A DNA stretch of 64,000 bases from 0-14-3-00-62-12 sp034440555 (lineage in GTDB: Bacteria; Pseudomonadota; Gammaproteobacteria; Xanthomonadales; Ahniellaceae): NCBI GenBank assembly GCA_034440555.1, contig JAWXCG010000322.1, positions 1-64,000 of the forward strand, given 5' to 3'. Position 1 is the stretch's first letter; every line of letters starts with the position of its first letter. This document shows positions 45,378 through 55,129 of the stretch, piece by piece. The translations under genes were made by a program, and so were the position numbers. The notes beneath the pieces were generated by a model, which saw nothing but the letters and a program-made list of their open reading frames with translations, was not told the DNA's origin and did not search any database.

Positions 45378-46073
45378 TCAGCGCATCTGGCCATAGAAAG
45401 CGTCGTAAGCGCCGATGGTCGATGCGTTGGTCAACACTGCTACCTCGATATCTGGCCAAACGTAGCGCGACTCCTCGGACATGCGCAGCTTCAAACGCAC
45501 CGCCGAAGGCAGCACCGAGGGGTTCGCCCACTCGTCTTTCCAGTCGGACATCTTGCCGCTTTCATCCATGCCGCGATACTCGAAGCCGCCGCCCTGAATG
45601 CCCTCGAGCAGCACCACCGGGTCGCGTTCGCTGTCATCTCCACTGTCCGATTCGTAGCCGTTGAGCATCTGGAATGCAAACACCAGCTCTCGACCCGAGT
45701 TCCCGCGGCCCCCGCGGCCGGGACGCAGCCACAGCGTCTGCACATAGGCGCCGCCGTTGCTCAGGTATCCCGGCATCGTTGAGACAAAACGCGCGGTATC
45801 GTTCTCGCCTTCGAACATCCGCGACTCGCCGGTGGTCGATTCAATCTGGTAATTCAACGCCAGCGCATTGCGCAATTGCCGACGCAAAAACTCTTGAGCA
45901 ACGCGCACACGATTGGTGCGGTCAATCAACGCTTCGCCACTGATCACTGCCTTACTCGCGGTCGAAATGCCGGCGTAGGCGCCAGCCATCAACAGGCTGA
46001 GCAGGAGAATCGCGAGCAGCAGTTCGACCAGGGTGAATCCGGACGCACTGAATGAGGGATGCGGTCGCTGCAT
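45378..46073 (-). CDS. gspJ: Minor pseudopilin GspJ
   Basis: 231 aa with the prepilin signature SGFTLVELLLAILLLSLLM (cleavage after Gly, Glu5 present) and a C-terminal beta domain (ELVFAFQMLNGYES, GGFEYRGMDESG). A Gly/Arg-rich loop (RPGRGGRGNSG) sits mid-protein. Ends 18 bases before gspK. Confidence 0.9.
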   Translation of the reverse strand: MQRPHPSFSASGFTLVELLLAILLLSLLMAGAYAGISTASKAVISGEALIDRTNRVRVAQEFLRRQLRNALALNYQIESTTGESRMFEGENDTARFVSTMPGYLSNGGAYVQTLWLRPGRGGRGNSGRELVFAFQMLNGYESDSGDDSERDPVVLLEGIQGGGFEYRGMDESGKMSDWKDEWANPSVLPSAVRLKLRMSEESRYVWPDIEVAVLTNASTIGAYDAFYGQMR

Positions 46074-46076
46074 GGC

Positions 46077-46535
46077 TCAGCCCGGCTGGTTTGGTTGAAT
46101 CGCGCGCAGCGTGACAAAGCGCGCACGACGTTCACGATCACCTTGGCCCCAGCGCACGATCAGCTCGATCTGAAACAGCACAACTTGCGTGGCCCCGGCA
46201 CCGTCGATATCCAGTTGCGCGGCATCCGCCGGCGGTTCCCACTCGGTGACATTCATTTCCCAGCGATACTTGCGATCGAACTCGCCCACCTTGCTGCCGG
46301 GCGCGAGCGGCTCCTCGATTCCGGCGACATCCATTTTCGACTGCGCCCACAATGCGGCTTCGCTCATGTCGGCTCCGACTCGAGCGTTGCGCAGAGAACT
46401 GGAGGTCATCTCCATCATCACCCCAAAGCCGATCGCGAACAGTGCGAATGCGGCCAACATCTCGACCAGGGTGAAACCGCCGCAGCGCTTGCGCAAGGAT
46501 GGATAGCTCTTGCTTGTGCCCAATGTCGACGTCAT
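46077..46535 (-). CDS. gspI: Minor pseudopilin GspI
   Basis: 152 aa; prepilin motif GGFTLVEMLAAFALFAIGFG preceded by a basic leader, then SSSLRNARVGADMSEAALWA and a small beta domain. Glu5 present. ATG 46535 overlaps the gspH stop (ATGA), and gspJ begins 3 bases after its stop. Confidence 0.9.
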   Translation of the reverse strand: MTSTLGTSKSYPSLRKRCGGFTLVEMLAAFALFAIGFGVMMEMTSSSLRNARVGADMSEAALWAQSKMDVAGIEEPLAPGSKVGEFDRKYRWEMNVTEWEPPADAAQLDIDGAGATQVVLFQIELIVRWGQGDRERRARFVTLRAIQPNQPG

Positions 46536-46975
46536 CGCCCTTCCTCCATGCGCACTTCACCGGTCAGCCAGGCAATTTCCACGCGCCACTCGTGATCGCC
46601 ACGCTTCAAGGTCACGCGGCCGCCGCTGGAGCTTCCATCCGGAAAGAAGCGGATCAGTCCCTTGCTGTCGCCGGTCTGCTCGGATGCAGCCGTGAGCAGC
46701 TTCATCTCCAGGCCTTCCGGCATCTCGATCAGCGGTCGGCCCGGAGCCTGATAGCTGCGCGCCTCGACATCGATCTCGAGTGCGCGTTGTTCATGCTTGA
46801 CGATGGCTTGACCCCGCGTATAACGCATCGCGGCGGTGAGGTCGCGCACGGCCGCGCGCGTTTTCACGCTCTTGAGATTAGTGCCCAGAGAGAACGACAC
46901 AGCGCCCGCGATCAAGGCCATGAGCATCAGCACGGCCATCATCTCGATCAAGGTAAAACCGCGTGGCCTGTTCAT
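46532..46975 (-). CDS. gspH: Minor pseudopilin GspH
   Basis: 147 aa starting MNRPRGFTLIEMM, with the prepilin peptidase site after Gly6. AMRYTRGQAIVKHEQRALEI, PEGLEMKLL and IRFFPDGSSSGGRVTL are the expected GspH segments. ATG 46975 gives the short leader usual for the family; the longer frame adds an unrelated 14 residues. Confidence 0.91.
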   Translation of the reverse strand: MNRPRGFTLIEMMAVLMLMALIAGAVSFSLGTNLKSVKTRAAVRDLTAAMRYTRGQAIVKHEQRALEIDVEARSYQAPGRPLIEMPEGLEMKLLTAASEQTGDSKGLIRFFPDGSSSGGRVTLKRGDHEWRVEIAWLTGEVRMEEGR

Positions 46976-47007
46976 CGCAATGAATTCTGGATCAGCGTGC
47001 GCCTGAC

Positions 47008-47433
47008 CTATTCCCAATTGCCGATGTCTTTGTCGTTACCCTCGCCACCGTCTCGCTTGTCGGCCCCGAGCGAGATCAGATCGAACTCTCCGTGGTCGCC
47101 GGGCGCCTTGTAAACAAAGGGCATATCCCAGGGATCTTTCAGGTCCGAAGCCTTGGCGTATGGGCCACTCCAGTTTTCTGCATTTCCCGGGCGCGTCACC
47201 AGATCCTCCATGCGTTCGGGCAATGTGCCTACATCGAGAACATAGAGCTCGACCTTGGAGCCGGTTGCAGCGACTTCGACCTTGGCCGCCCTCACTTTAC
47301 CTGTGGATAGCCTGCTAATAACATTGGGAGCAACCACTCCGGCGATCAAGCCAATCAGCACCAGCACCGCGATCATTTCGATCAAGCTGAAGCCGCTAGC
47401 GCGCACGCCTGAGCCACGCGAAAAGTTTTTCAT
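47008..47433 (-). CDS. gspG: Major pseudopilin GspG
   Basis: 141 aa, main subunit of the T2SS pseudopilus. Leader then SGFSLIEMIAVLVLIGLIAG with Glu5, and the diagnostic C-terminal region DPWDMPFVYKAPGDHGEFDL, SLGADKRDGGEGNDKDIGNW, holding the calcium-binding acidic residues. ATG 47433 is 4 bases after the gspF stop. Confidence 0.94.
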   Translation of the reverse strand: MKNFSRGSGVRASGFSLIEMIAVLVLIGLIAGVVAPNVISRLSTGKVRAAKVEVAATGSKVELYVLDVGTLPERMEDLVTRPGNAENWSGPYAKASDLKDPWDMPFVYKAPGDHGEFDLISLGADKRDGGEGNDKDIGNWE

Positions 47434-47437
47434 ATCA

Positions 47438-48652
47438 TTACTCCACAAGCGAACTGAGTTCGAGAAGCGGCAGCACGATGGAAAGCATGATCATGCCCAC
47501 CATCACCGCCATGATTGCGGTGATGGCAGGCACCAGGCCTGCCAATAGCCGCTCAATAGTGTTCTTCACATCCGCATCAAAGGTGTCGGCCACCTTGTAC
47601 AACATGCCATCAAGCTCGCCGGATTCTTCGCCAACCGCGATCATCGACAATGCCAGCTTGGGGAACCGTTTGCTCACCCCGAGCGCGAAGGCCAGGCCCG
47701 AACCGGTTTTCACTTCTTCGCTGGCCTTGGCCACCGCATCAGCCAGCACGGTATTCCCCATCACGTTTTTGCTGATGGTCAGCGCCGTCAGCAGCGGCAC
47801 ACCATTTTGTACCAGTGTACCCAGCGTGCGTGCCAGACGCGCAGTTTCAACCTTGGCCACAAGCGTGCCAATCGCTCTGAGCGACAGCAGCCAGTTTTCG
47901 ATTTGCTGCCGCGATTCAGCCACCGCATATTGCTTGCGGACGAACCAGAATGCGCCAAAACCGATCAGCGCAATCAACCACCAGAAATTCTGCAGCGTGC
48001 TGGCCACGAATAATACGATCTTGGTGATCAGCGGCAGCTTGTTACCCAGCTCCTCAAAAATCGGCTGGAAATTCGGAATCACAAAGATCATCAGAATGAA
48101 CAACGTGAGAATGACCATGCCGACCAGGATCGCCGGGTAGATCAAGGCGTTGATCACGGTAGCACGCAGTTGCCGCGAACGTTCCAGATACTCGGCCAGG
48201 CGCTTGAGTGTGTCGGTCAGAGAACCGGAGACTTCGCCGGCGCGCACCATGTTGACGTACAGGCGCGAGAACACGCCGTGCTGCTGTTCCAGTGTGGTCG
48301 ACAGCGGCGTGCCACTGCGCACGCCGTCCTTGATGCGCGTGATCATCACCCGCGCTTCGTCGCTCTCGCTGTTTTCGCTGAGTGTGTGCAGCGCGCGATC
48401 CAGCGGCTGACCAGCGCCCAGCAGCGTGCCGAGCTGGCTGGTGAACAGGGCGAGTTGATTGCCGCCCAGTGCTGAACGCTTGAACAAGGCGCCGAGCGCC
48501 ATTCCGCCGCCGCTGCCCGCCTCTGCGGCTTCGATCGGAACATTGCCCGCATCCTGCAGGCGCACCACCACTTCGTCGCGCGAGCCGGCTTCCATCTCGC
48601 CGACCAGGGTTTCGCCAGTGGGTGCGACCGCCTTGTAGCGATATAGGGCCAT
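47438..48652 (-). CDS. gspF: Type II secretion system inner-membrane protein GspF
   Basis: 404 aa platform protein with two homologous cytoplasmic helical domains and three membrane spans (VILTLFILMIFVIPNFQ, FWWLIALIGFGAFWF, VPAITAIMAVMVGMI). Begins MALYRYKAVAPTGETL, the family N-terminus; GVRSGTPLSTTLEQQ and SGELDGMLYKVADTFD mark the two domains. Separated from gspE by 7 bases. Confidence 0.95.
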   Translation of the reverse strand: MALYRYKAVAPTGETLVGEMEAGSRDEVVVRLQDAGNVPIEAAEAGSGGGMALGALFKRSALGGNQLALFTSQLGTLLGAGQPLDRALHTLSENSESDEARVMITRIKDGVRSGTPLSTTLEQQHGVFSRLYVNMVRAGEVSGSLTDTLKRLAEYLERSRQLRATVINALIYPAILVGMVILTLFILMIFVIPNFQPIFEELGNKLPLITKIVLFVASTLQNFWWLIALIGFGAFWFVRKQYAVAESRQQIENWLLSLRAIGTLVAKVETARLARTLGTLVQNGVPLLTALTISKNVMGNTVLADAVAKASEEVKTGSGLAFALGVSKRFPKLALSMIAVGEESGELDGMLYKVADTFDADVKNTIERLLAGLVPAITAIMAVMVGMIMLSIVLPLLELSSLVE

Positions 48653-48659
48653 GATCTGC

Positions 48660-50417
48660 TCAGCTATCCTGCTGCGTGACGCGCAGCACTTCTTCGATCG
48701 TGGTGACGCCTGCCAGCGCCTTGACCAGACCATCCTCGTACATCGTGCGCATGCCTTCATCGCGCGCCGCCTGCTCGATCACACCCATATCGGAGTGCTT
48801 CATAACCAACCGGCGCAGCGGGTCAGTCATGCGCAAAAACTCCATGATCGTGGTGCGCCCTAGATAGCCGGTAGGGGTTAGATTGGATGGCGTTGGCTTG
48901 AACAGACGAATGGGGCGTTGTTCGGTGAAACGCTCAAGACCGAATTCCTGCACCACTTCCGGCATGGCGACATAGGCCTGTGCCGATCCTGGCTCGACCT
49001 TGCGCACCAGCCGCTGGCCGAGAATGCCATTGACGGTGGAGCTGAGCAGATAGTCCTCGACGCCCATATCCAGCAGACGGGTGATGCCGCCGGCTGCATT
49101 GTTTGTGTGCAACGTGGACAGCACCAGATGCCCGGTCAATGCCGACTGGATGGCAATCTTCGCGGTTTCCAGATCGCGCATTTCGCCGATCATGATGATG
49201 TCCGGATCTTGCCGCACGATCGAACGCAAAGCGTGCGAGAAATCGAGCCCGATCTGCGGTTTCACCTGGATCTGGTTGACGCCCTCGATCTGGTATTCGA
49301 CCGGGTCTTCGACCGTGATGATCTTGACGTCCGACGTGTTGATCTTGCTGAGCGCGGTATACAGCGTCGTGGTTTTGCCCGAGCCCGTCGGGCCGGTGAC
49401 CAGCATGATGCCGTGCGGCATGTGCAGCACTTCCATGAACTGCGGCAAAAACTCGTCGGTAAATCCCAGCGTGTGGAAATCCAGCACGACATTTTCGCGA
49501 TCCAGGATTCGCATCACCACCGACTCGCCAAATGAAGTTGGCACGGTGCTGACGCGCAGATCAAGCTCCTTGCCCTGGACGCGCAGCATGATGCGTCCGT
49601 CCTGCGGCAGCCGGCGCTCGGCGATGTTGAGCTTGGCCATGATCTTGACGCGCGAAATCACTGCGGCGGTGGAATTTGCTGGTGGCGATTCCACTTCCTC
49701 GAGCACGCCATCGATGCGGTAGCGCACCTTCAGCCGCGTCTCGAACGGCTCGATATGGATATCCGATGCGCGTGCTTCGACGGCACGCTGGATGACGAGG
49801 TTGACCAGGCGGATCACCGGCGCCTCGGACGCGAGATCGCGTAGATGCTCGACATCGTCTTCGCTGCGCGTTGCATCCTCGGACAGGTTTTCCACAATCG
49901 TGCCCATGGCCGAACGACCACTGCCGTAGTAGCGCTCGATCAGATCATCGATCTCGGAGCGCAACCCGACGCGCACTGCAACCGGCTTGCCCACCGCCAG
50001 CGCCACGGCTTCGATGGGATAGGGATCCTGTGGCTCGGCAACCAGCATGCTGACGTGATCCTCGGTCTCGCCGATGGGCACCAGGTGATACTGCTTGAGG
50101 AAACGAATGGACAATTGCACGTTTGCCGGCGGGCCATCCGGACAATCCTTGGCGGACAGGAACGGAAAGCGCAGCACCTCACTCAAGGCCTCTGCCGAAT
50201 CGCGCTCCGAAACCAACCCGAGTCGCGTCATCAAAGAAATGAAATCACCACCCGGCGATTCTTCGTGCAAGCGTCGCGCTCGACCCAGATCGGCCTCCTT
50301 GAGGCGGCCGCGCGAGATCAGGAAGTTCGAGATGCGCTCTTCCAACGGCGCCTCGATCACGGCTGCCGCTATCGCTTCGTCTTGGGCCAGGGCATCCGTT
50401 AACTCTGTCTCGGACAT
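48660..50417 (-). CDS. gspE: Type II secretion ATPase GspE (lacking zinc-binding cysteines)
   Basis: 585-aa hexameric ATPase driving pseudopilus assembly. N1E region residues 1-160, then the GSPII_E core: ASDIHIEPFE, VTGPTGSGKTTTLY (Walker A), ITVEDPVEYQ (Asp box), DIIMIGEMRDLETA (Walker B) and STLHTNNAAG (His box). The C-terminal part that usually holds a CxxC...CxxC zinc module has no cysteine here (LVRKVEPGSAQAYVAMPEV ... TGYLGRTTIME). ATG 50417 comes 3 bases after the upstream membrane-protein stop. Confidence 0.94.
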   Translation of the reverse strand: MSETELTDALAQDEAIAAAVIEAPLEERISNFLISRGRLKEADLGRARRLHEESPGGDFISLMTRLGLVSERDSAEALSEVLRFPFLSAKDCPDGPPANVQLSIRFLKQYHLVPIGETEDHVSMLVAEPQDPYPIEAVALAVGKPVAVRVGLRSEIDDLIERYYGSGRSAMGTIVENLSEDATRSEDDVEHLRDLASEAPVIRLVNLVIQRAVEARASDIHIEPFETRLKVRYRIDGVLEEVESPPANSTAAVISRVKIMAKLNIAERRLPQDGRIMLRVQGKELDLRVSTVPTSFGESVVMRILDRENVVLDFHTLGFTDEFLPQFMEVLHMPHGIMLVTGPTGSGKTTTLYTALSKINTSDVKIITVEDPVEYQIEGVNQIQVKPQIGLDFSHALRSIVRQDPDIIMIGEMRDLETAKIAIQSALTGHLVLSTLHTNNAAGGITRLLDMGVEDYLLSSTVNGILGQRLVRKVEPGSAQAYVAMPEVVQEFGLERFTEQRPIRLFKPTPSNLTPTGYLGRTTIMEFLRMTDPLRRLVMKHSDMGVIEQAARDEGMRTMYEDGLVKALAGVTTIEEVLRVTQQDS

Positions 50418-50420
50418 GAA

Positions 50421-51164
50421 TCAGGACTCTTTGTCGTTGGGACTTGTACGCTCACTCAGACCACCAGCGGCAGGAACTGGTTCCCCCTCCAGCGGCACGT
50501 CGAAACGGATGTGTTCGATGAAACGTCGATGGAAAATTGCCCAGACGATCAGCGCCGACAGCGTGGGCACTACCAGTCGGCTCAATTGCCACAAGTAGGC
50601 AATCACTTCCAGGCTAACACCGTGCTGATTGGCCATGTCCAGCCCGGCAGGCCCCAGGTCGATGAACAGGATCTTGCCGACGTCGATCACCATGCTCAGC
50701 GCCTGCAGTGGGATCAGCAGCAGCCAGCCGATCACGCAGGTGCGCAGCCGGCGTGCCAGCGAGAATTCCCGATTATCGGGTGTCGCCATGGTCAGGCCCC
50801 AGAACACGGCGAGCCCATAGGTGATCAACAAAGCATCAGAACTGGCGTCCACCGCCGGTATCTGCCCCGCGTCCGCCACCATACCGGGCGGCAGCGGTAT
50901 CAGCGCGGTGAACTGAAAGTGCTGGTAGAACTGACGCGACGATTCGATGACGCCGGGTAACCACCAATCCAGTCCCCAGCGCGCCAACCGAATAATGGGA
51001 TAGGCAATGAAGGAGCGCATGCCAAACCATACAAACACAGCCAGAGGCAGCCAGAGCACATTCAGCAGGAGAAAAACCTTCAGCGAAACCGGACCTTCGC
51101 TCGGCGCGACCGGCGTTGACGGCATCGCCTCGGCATCGGATTTGAGTGTTTCGAGATCGCTCAT
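50421..51164 (-). CDS. Four-helix membrane protein resembling exosortase-H-associated proteins
   Basis: 247 aa with four hydrophobic segments (VFLLLNVLWLPLAVFVWF; LLITYGLAVFWGLTM; VIGWLLLIPLQALSMVID; AYLWQLSRLVVPTLSALIVW) and charged termini. The pattern of an N-terminal WLPL segment, a periplasmic stretch, LITYGL and PLQALSMVxDVGK recalls the exosortase H-associated membrane protein family; this is from memory and no exosortase gene is in the window. ATG 51164 lies 2 bases after the purL stop and the stop lies 3 bases before gspE, so it is coupled to both. It could instead be a lineage-specific T2SS platform component. Confidence 0.6.
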   Translation of the reverse strand: MSDLETLKSDAEAMPSTPVAPSEGPVSLKVFLLLNVLWLPLAVFVWFGMRSFIAYPIIRLARWGLDWWLPGVIESSRQFYQHFQFTALIPLPPGMVADAGQIPAVDASSDALLITYGLAVFWGLTMATPDNREFSLARRLRTCVIGWLLLIPLQALSMVIDVGKILFIDLGPAGLDMANQHGVSLEVIAYLWQLSRLVVPTLSALIVWAIFHRRFIEHIRFDVPLEGEPVPAAGGLSERTSPNDKES

Positions 51165-51166
51165 GG

Positions 51167-54100
51167 CTAGTCCAACCAGACTCGGGCGTTTTGGAACATG
51201 CGCATCCACGGGGATGACTCACCCCACTCCCGCGGATGCCAGCTCATCTGAACGCTGCGATGAACGCGCTCGGGATGCGGCATGAGGATAGTGACTCGGC
51301 CGTCCTCTGTGGTGAATCCGGTCATACCGCCCGGAGAACCGTTCGGATTGGCCGGGTAGCTGCTGGCAATTTCGCCATCGGCAGTGACAAAGCGCAGCGC
51401 AGCGATCGCCGCTTCAGCCGCCCCTGGATGCGCAAAGTCGGCGCGCCCTTCTCCGTGCGATACCACCACCGGTATGCGCGACCCAGCCATGCCGCGGAAC
51501 AGCAGGGACGGTGAATCCAGCACTTCAACCAGGCTGAGGCGTGCCTCAAATTGCTCCGACTGATTGCGCAGGAACTGCGGCCAATGGCCAGCGCCGGGAA
51601 TCATGTCCTTGAGCTGCGATAGCATCTGGCAGCCGTTGCAAACACCAAGAGTGAACTTGCCCGAGTCATTGAAGAATTCATGAAATTGCTCGGCCAGATT
51701 GCCATGATGCCGAATCGAAGCTGCCCAGCCGCGACCGGCTCCAAGCACGTCGCCGTAAGAGAATCCGCCACACGCTGCCAATCCGTCGAAACGCCGCAGG
51801 CGCTCATCGCCAGCGATCAGGTCTGTCATATGCACGTCGGTGGCGTCGAAGCCGGCTCGGGTGAACGCTGCCGCCATCTCCACTTGTCCATTCACCCCCT
51901 GTTCGCGCAGGATGGCGATTTTCGGACGCCGGCCGAGGGCTATAAAGGGCGCAGCCACGTCTTTGCTGGCATCGAAGCCGAGCACCGGTCGCAACGCGTG
52001 CGCGCGCGTCTCGACCACACTGCGGCGTTCCTGATCTGCGCAGTCGGGATGATCGCGAAGGCGCTGCATGGCATGCGAAGTTTCGGTCCAATGCGCGAGC
52101 AATTCCTGCAACGCATACACCTCGGCATCATGGCCCGCCCGCAACAGTCGAACTTGTGCGGGTTCGGCAACAGGTTGCGCGATTTCATGTACGCAGTCAG
52201 CCAGTCCTGCGGCTGCGAACGCGGCGCGCACGGCCCCCAGATCGGCCACGCGCACCTGCAGCAATGCGCCGATCTCCTCATTGAATAATGCCGCAATGGC
52301 ATCGCCACCCACTGCGTCGAGCAGCACATCGAGCCCACAGTTCGCCGCGAACGCCATCTCGAGCAGAGCAACCAGAACACCGCCGTCGGAGCGGTCGTGA
52401 TATGCAAGCAGCTGCCCGGCGGCATTGAGTTGCTGGATCGCATCGAACAACCCGGCAAGATCGCTCGCACGTTCGACATCCGGTGCCGTATCTCCCAGCT
52501 GACCAAAACATTGCGCCAGGATCGAACCGCCAAGGCGATGCCGACCGCGACCGAGGTCAACCAGCAACACTACGCTGCTGCCCGCATCGAATCGAAGTTC
52601 CGGTGTCAACGCGCGGCGCACATCGCCAACGCGCGCGAACGCGGTCACGATGAGCGAGACCGGTGACACCACGCGCCGGGCGCCAGCGTCGGTATTCCAG
52701 ACGGTTTGCATGGACATCGAGTCCTTGCCTACCGGAATGCCAAGGCCCAGCGCCGGGCAGAACTCCATGCCGATTGCATGCACAGCATCGAACAGCGCAG
52801 CGTCTTCACCGGGATGATTTACTGCCGCCATCCAGTTTGCCGAGAGCTTGATATCCTCGCGGCGCGCGATCGGCGCGGCGGCAAGATTGGTCAACGCCTC
52901 GGCTACGGCCATTCGGGAAGACGCGGCTGCGTCGATCAATGCCAGCGGCGTGCGTTCGCCCACTGCCATCGCCTCGCCAACATAGCCGGAAAAGTCGCAC
53001 AACGTGACTGCACAATCGGCGACCGGCACCTGATAGGGGCCGACCATCTGGTCGCGCGCACACAGCCCGCCGACACTGCGGTCGCCAATGGTGATCAAAA
53101 AGCTCTTGCTGCCGACCGCGGGATGCTGCAGAACCCGCGGCAATGCTTCGGCAATAGTGGTATTCAGGCGCAGAGGCGAGGTTTGCGCCGGTTGGCGCTG
53201 CGCGTCGCGCTGCATCTTGGGCGCTTTGCCGAACAACACTTCCATCGGCAAATCGATTGCGGTGATGTGCAGCAGACTATCGGTGAGCAACAGTCGCTGC
53301 TCGGTGGTCGCTGTGCCGACAATTGCGTAAGGACAACGCTCGCGACGGCATATCGCTTCGAATTCGGACAAGCGATCAGGATGTACGCCGAGCACGTAGC
53401 GCTCCTGCGACTCGTTGCACCAGATCTGCATCGGGCTCATGCCCGGCTCGTCGTTGGGGATCGCGCGTAGTTCGATGCGACCGCCGACGCCCGAATCGTG
53501 CAACAGCTCTGGAATGGCGTTGGAAAGACCACCAGCGCCAGCGTCGTGCAAACTGACCAGCGGATTGGCAGCGCCCATTGACCAGCATCGATCAATCACT
53601 TCCTGGCAGCGACGCTCCATTTCCGGGTTATCGCGTTGCACGGAAGCGAAGTCCAGCGCCTCCGACGAATGTCCGGAAGCGAGTGAAGATGCCGCTCCGC
53701 CGCCCAGCCCGATCAGCATGGCCGGACCGCCGAGTACAATTACCGCGTCGCCGTGCTGCAAAATCTGTTTTTCCACATGTCGCGGATGCAGATTGCCGAG
53801 GCCACCGGCCAGCATGATCGGCTTGTCATAGCCGCGAACCGTGCGCGATAGCGGGTTTTCCACTGCATCAGCTGCGACCGACGCTTGATCGAATGCACCC
53901 TGTTCGAATGCACGAAAGTAGCCGCAAAGAGCCGGCCGGCCGAACTCATTGTTGAATGCTGCCGCACCCAGCGGACCATCGCGCATGATCTCGAATGCGC
54001 TGGCCATGCGTGGCGGCAACGAACGCGCAGTTTCCCAGGGGCGCGGCAAGCCTGGGATGCGCAGATCACTGACGGTGAATCCGGTCAGCCCCGCCTTGGG

Positions 54101-55072
54101 TTTGGCACCACGACCTGTCGCACCCTCGTCGCGAATCTCGCCACCGGCTCCGGTGCTGGCACCAGGAAACGGTGCAATCGCGGTCGGGTGATTGTGCGTC
54201 TCGCATTTGATCGCGAATGCCACCGGCTCGAGCTCAGCCTGCCATTGGCGCGTTGCAGAGTGCGCATAGAATCGCGCGACATCAATATTCTCGACCACCG
54301 CCGCATTGTCTCGATAGGCCGAAAGCGTTCCCTGCGGCGACAGCGCATGGGTGTTCTTGATCATCTGGAACAGCGAGCGCGACTGCGCTTCGCCATCAAT
54401 CAGCCAGCTGGCGTTAAACACCTTGTGCCGGCAATGTTCAGAATTGGCCTGGGCAAACATCATCAACTCGGCATCGCTGGGGTCGCGTCCGAGCCGGTGA
54501 TAACAGTCAATCAGATATTCGATCTCGTCCTCGCTCAGTGCCAGACCCAGCTCGCGATTGGCATCCTGCAGGCTGGCGACTGGATCAGCGCCCAGCGCGA
54601 TAACGCCCAGTGCTGCCGGCTGCGTACGGGCAAATGCCCGCTCAAGTTCTGCGAATGAAAATGCCGCGCTTTGCGTCATCGGATCGTGCAGCACGCGCAA
54701 CGCCGCGTTGCGATCAGTCTCGCGCAACGCCGCAAATCCCTTGATCAGCAAGCACTGGCCTTGCTCCACGCGCGAAACACAAAATCCGGCGCCGCGCAGA
54801 ATCTCGCTGGCTTTGCTCGACCAAGGTGACAGCGTACCGAATCGCGGAACCACCAACACCGCATCGACGACAGCTTCCGGCGCGATCGATTGCGCACCCA
54901 GCATTGCGGCCAGCGCAGCCGTGTCCAGCGCCTGATCGGGGACTGTTTCGAGGTAAAAGAAATTTCCGGAAGCCTCGAGGCTAAGACCCGAAACCACGCG
55001 GTCGAGCCGAGCCTGCAGTCGTTCGCGTCGGAACGGCGACAGCGATTCGCACCCTGCAAGCATCATCATCAT
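51167..55072 (-). CDS. purL: Phosphoribosylformylglycinamidine synthase
   Basis: Fourth step of purine synthesis, making FGAM from FGAR, glutamine and ATP. 1301 aa is the single-chain gammaproteobacterial form. Features: FAQANSEHCRHKVFNASW, FAIKCETHNHPTAIAPFPGA, GGGAASSLASG, and a C-terminal class I glutaminase with nucleophile Cys1145 (GVCNGCQML) and MPHPERVHRS. Four ATGs in a row open the frame (55072-55061); I took the first. Confidence 0.96.
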   Translation of the reverse strand: MMMMLAGCESLSPFRRERLQARLDRVVSGLSLEASGNFFYLETVPDQALDTAALAAMLGAQSIAPEAVVDAVLVVPRFGTLSPWSSKASEILRGAGFCVSRVEQGQCLLIKGFAALRETDRNAALRVLHDPMTQSAAFSFAELERAFARTQPAALGVIALGADPVASLQDANRELGLALSEDEIEYLIDCYHRLGRDPSDAELMMFAQANSEHCRHKVFNASWLIDGEAQSRSLFQMIKNTHALSPQGTLSAYRDNAAVVENIDVARFYAHSATRQWQAELEPVAFAIKCETHNHPTAIAPFPGASTGAGGEIRDEGATGRGAKPKAGLTGFTVSDLRIPGLPRPWETARSLPPRMASAFEIMRDGPLGAAAFNNEFGRPALCGYFRAFEQGAFDQASVAADAVENPLSRTVRGYDKPIMLAGGLGNLHPRHVEKQILQHGDAVIVLGGPAMLIGLGGGAASSLASGHSSEALDFASVQRDNPEMERRCQEVIDRCWSMGAANPLVSLHDAGAGGLSNAIPELLHDSGVGGRIELRAIPNDEPGMSPMQIWCNESQERYVLGVHPDRLSEFEAICRRERCPYAIVGTATTEQRLLLTDSLLHITAIDLPMEVLFGKAPKMQRDAQRQPAQTSPLRLNTTIAEALPRVLQHPAVGSKSFLITIGDRSVGGLCARDQMVGPYQVPVADCAVTLCDFSGYVGEAMAVGERTPLALIDAAASSRMAVAEALTNLAAAPIARREDIKLSANWMAAVNHPGEDAALFDAVHAIGMEFCPALGLGIPVGKDSMSMQTVWNTDAGARRVVSPVSLIVTAFARVGDVRRALTPELRFDAGSSVVLLVDLGRGRHRLGGSILAQCFGQLGDTAPDVERASDLAGLFDAIQQLNAAGQLLAYHDRSDGGVLVALLEMAFAANCGLDVLLDAVGGDAIAALFNEEIGALLQVRVADLGAVRAAFAAAGLADCVHEIAQPVAEPAQVRLLRAGHDAEVYALQELLAHWTETSHAMQRLRDHPDCADQERRSVVETRAHALRPVLGFDASKDVAAPFIALGRRPKIAILREQGVNGQVEMAAAFTRAGFDATDVHMTDLIAGDERLRRFDGLAACGGFSYGDVLGAGRGWAASIRHHGNLAEQFHEFFNDSGKFTLGVCNGCQMLSQLKDMIPGAGHWPQFLRNQSEQFEARLSLVEVLDSPSLLFRGMAGSRIPVVVSHGEGRADFAHPGAAEAAIAALRFVTADGEIASSYPANPNGSPGGMTGFTTEDGRVTILMPHPERVHRSVQMSWHPREWGESSPWMRMFQNARVWLD

Positions 55073-55129
55073 GGAGTCGACCACATTCAGCCGACAGGGT
55101 GGAGCATAGCCCACCGAGTCGCTTGGAAA

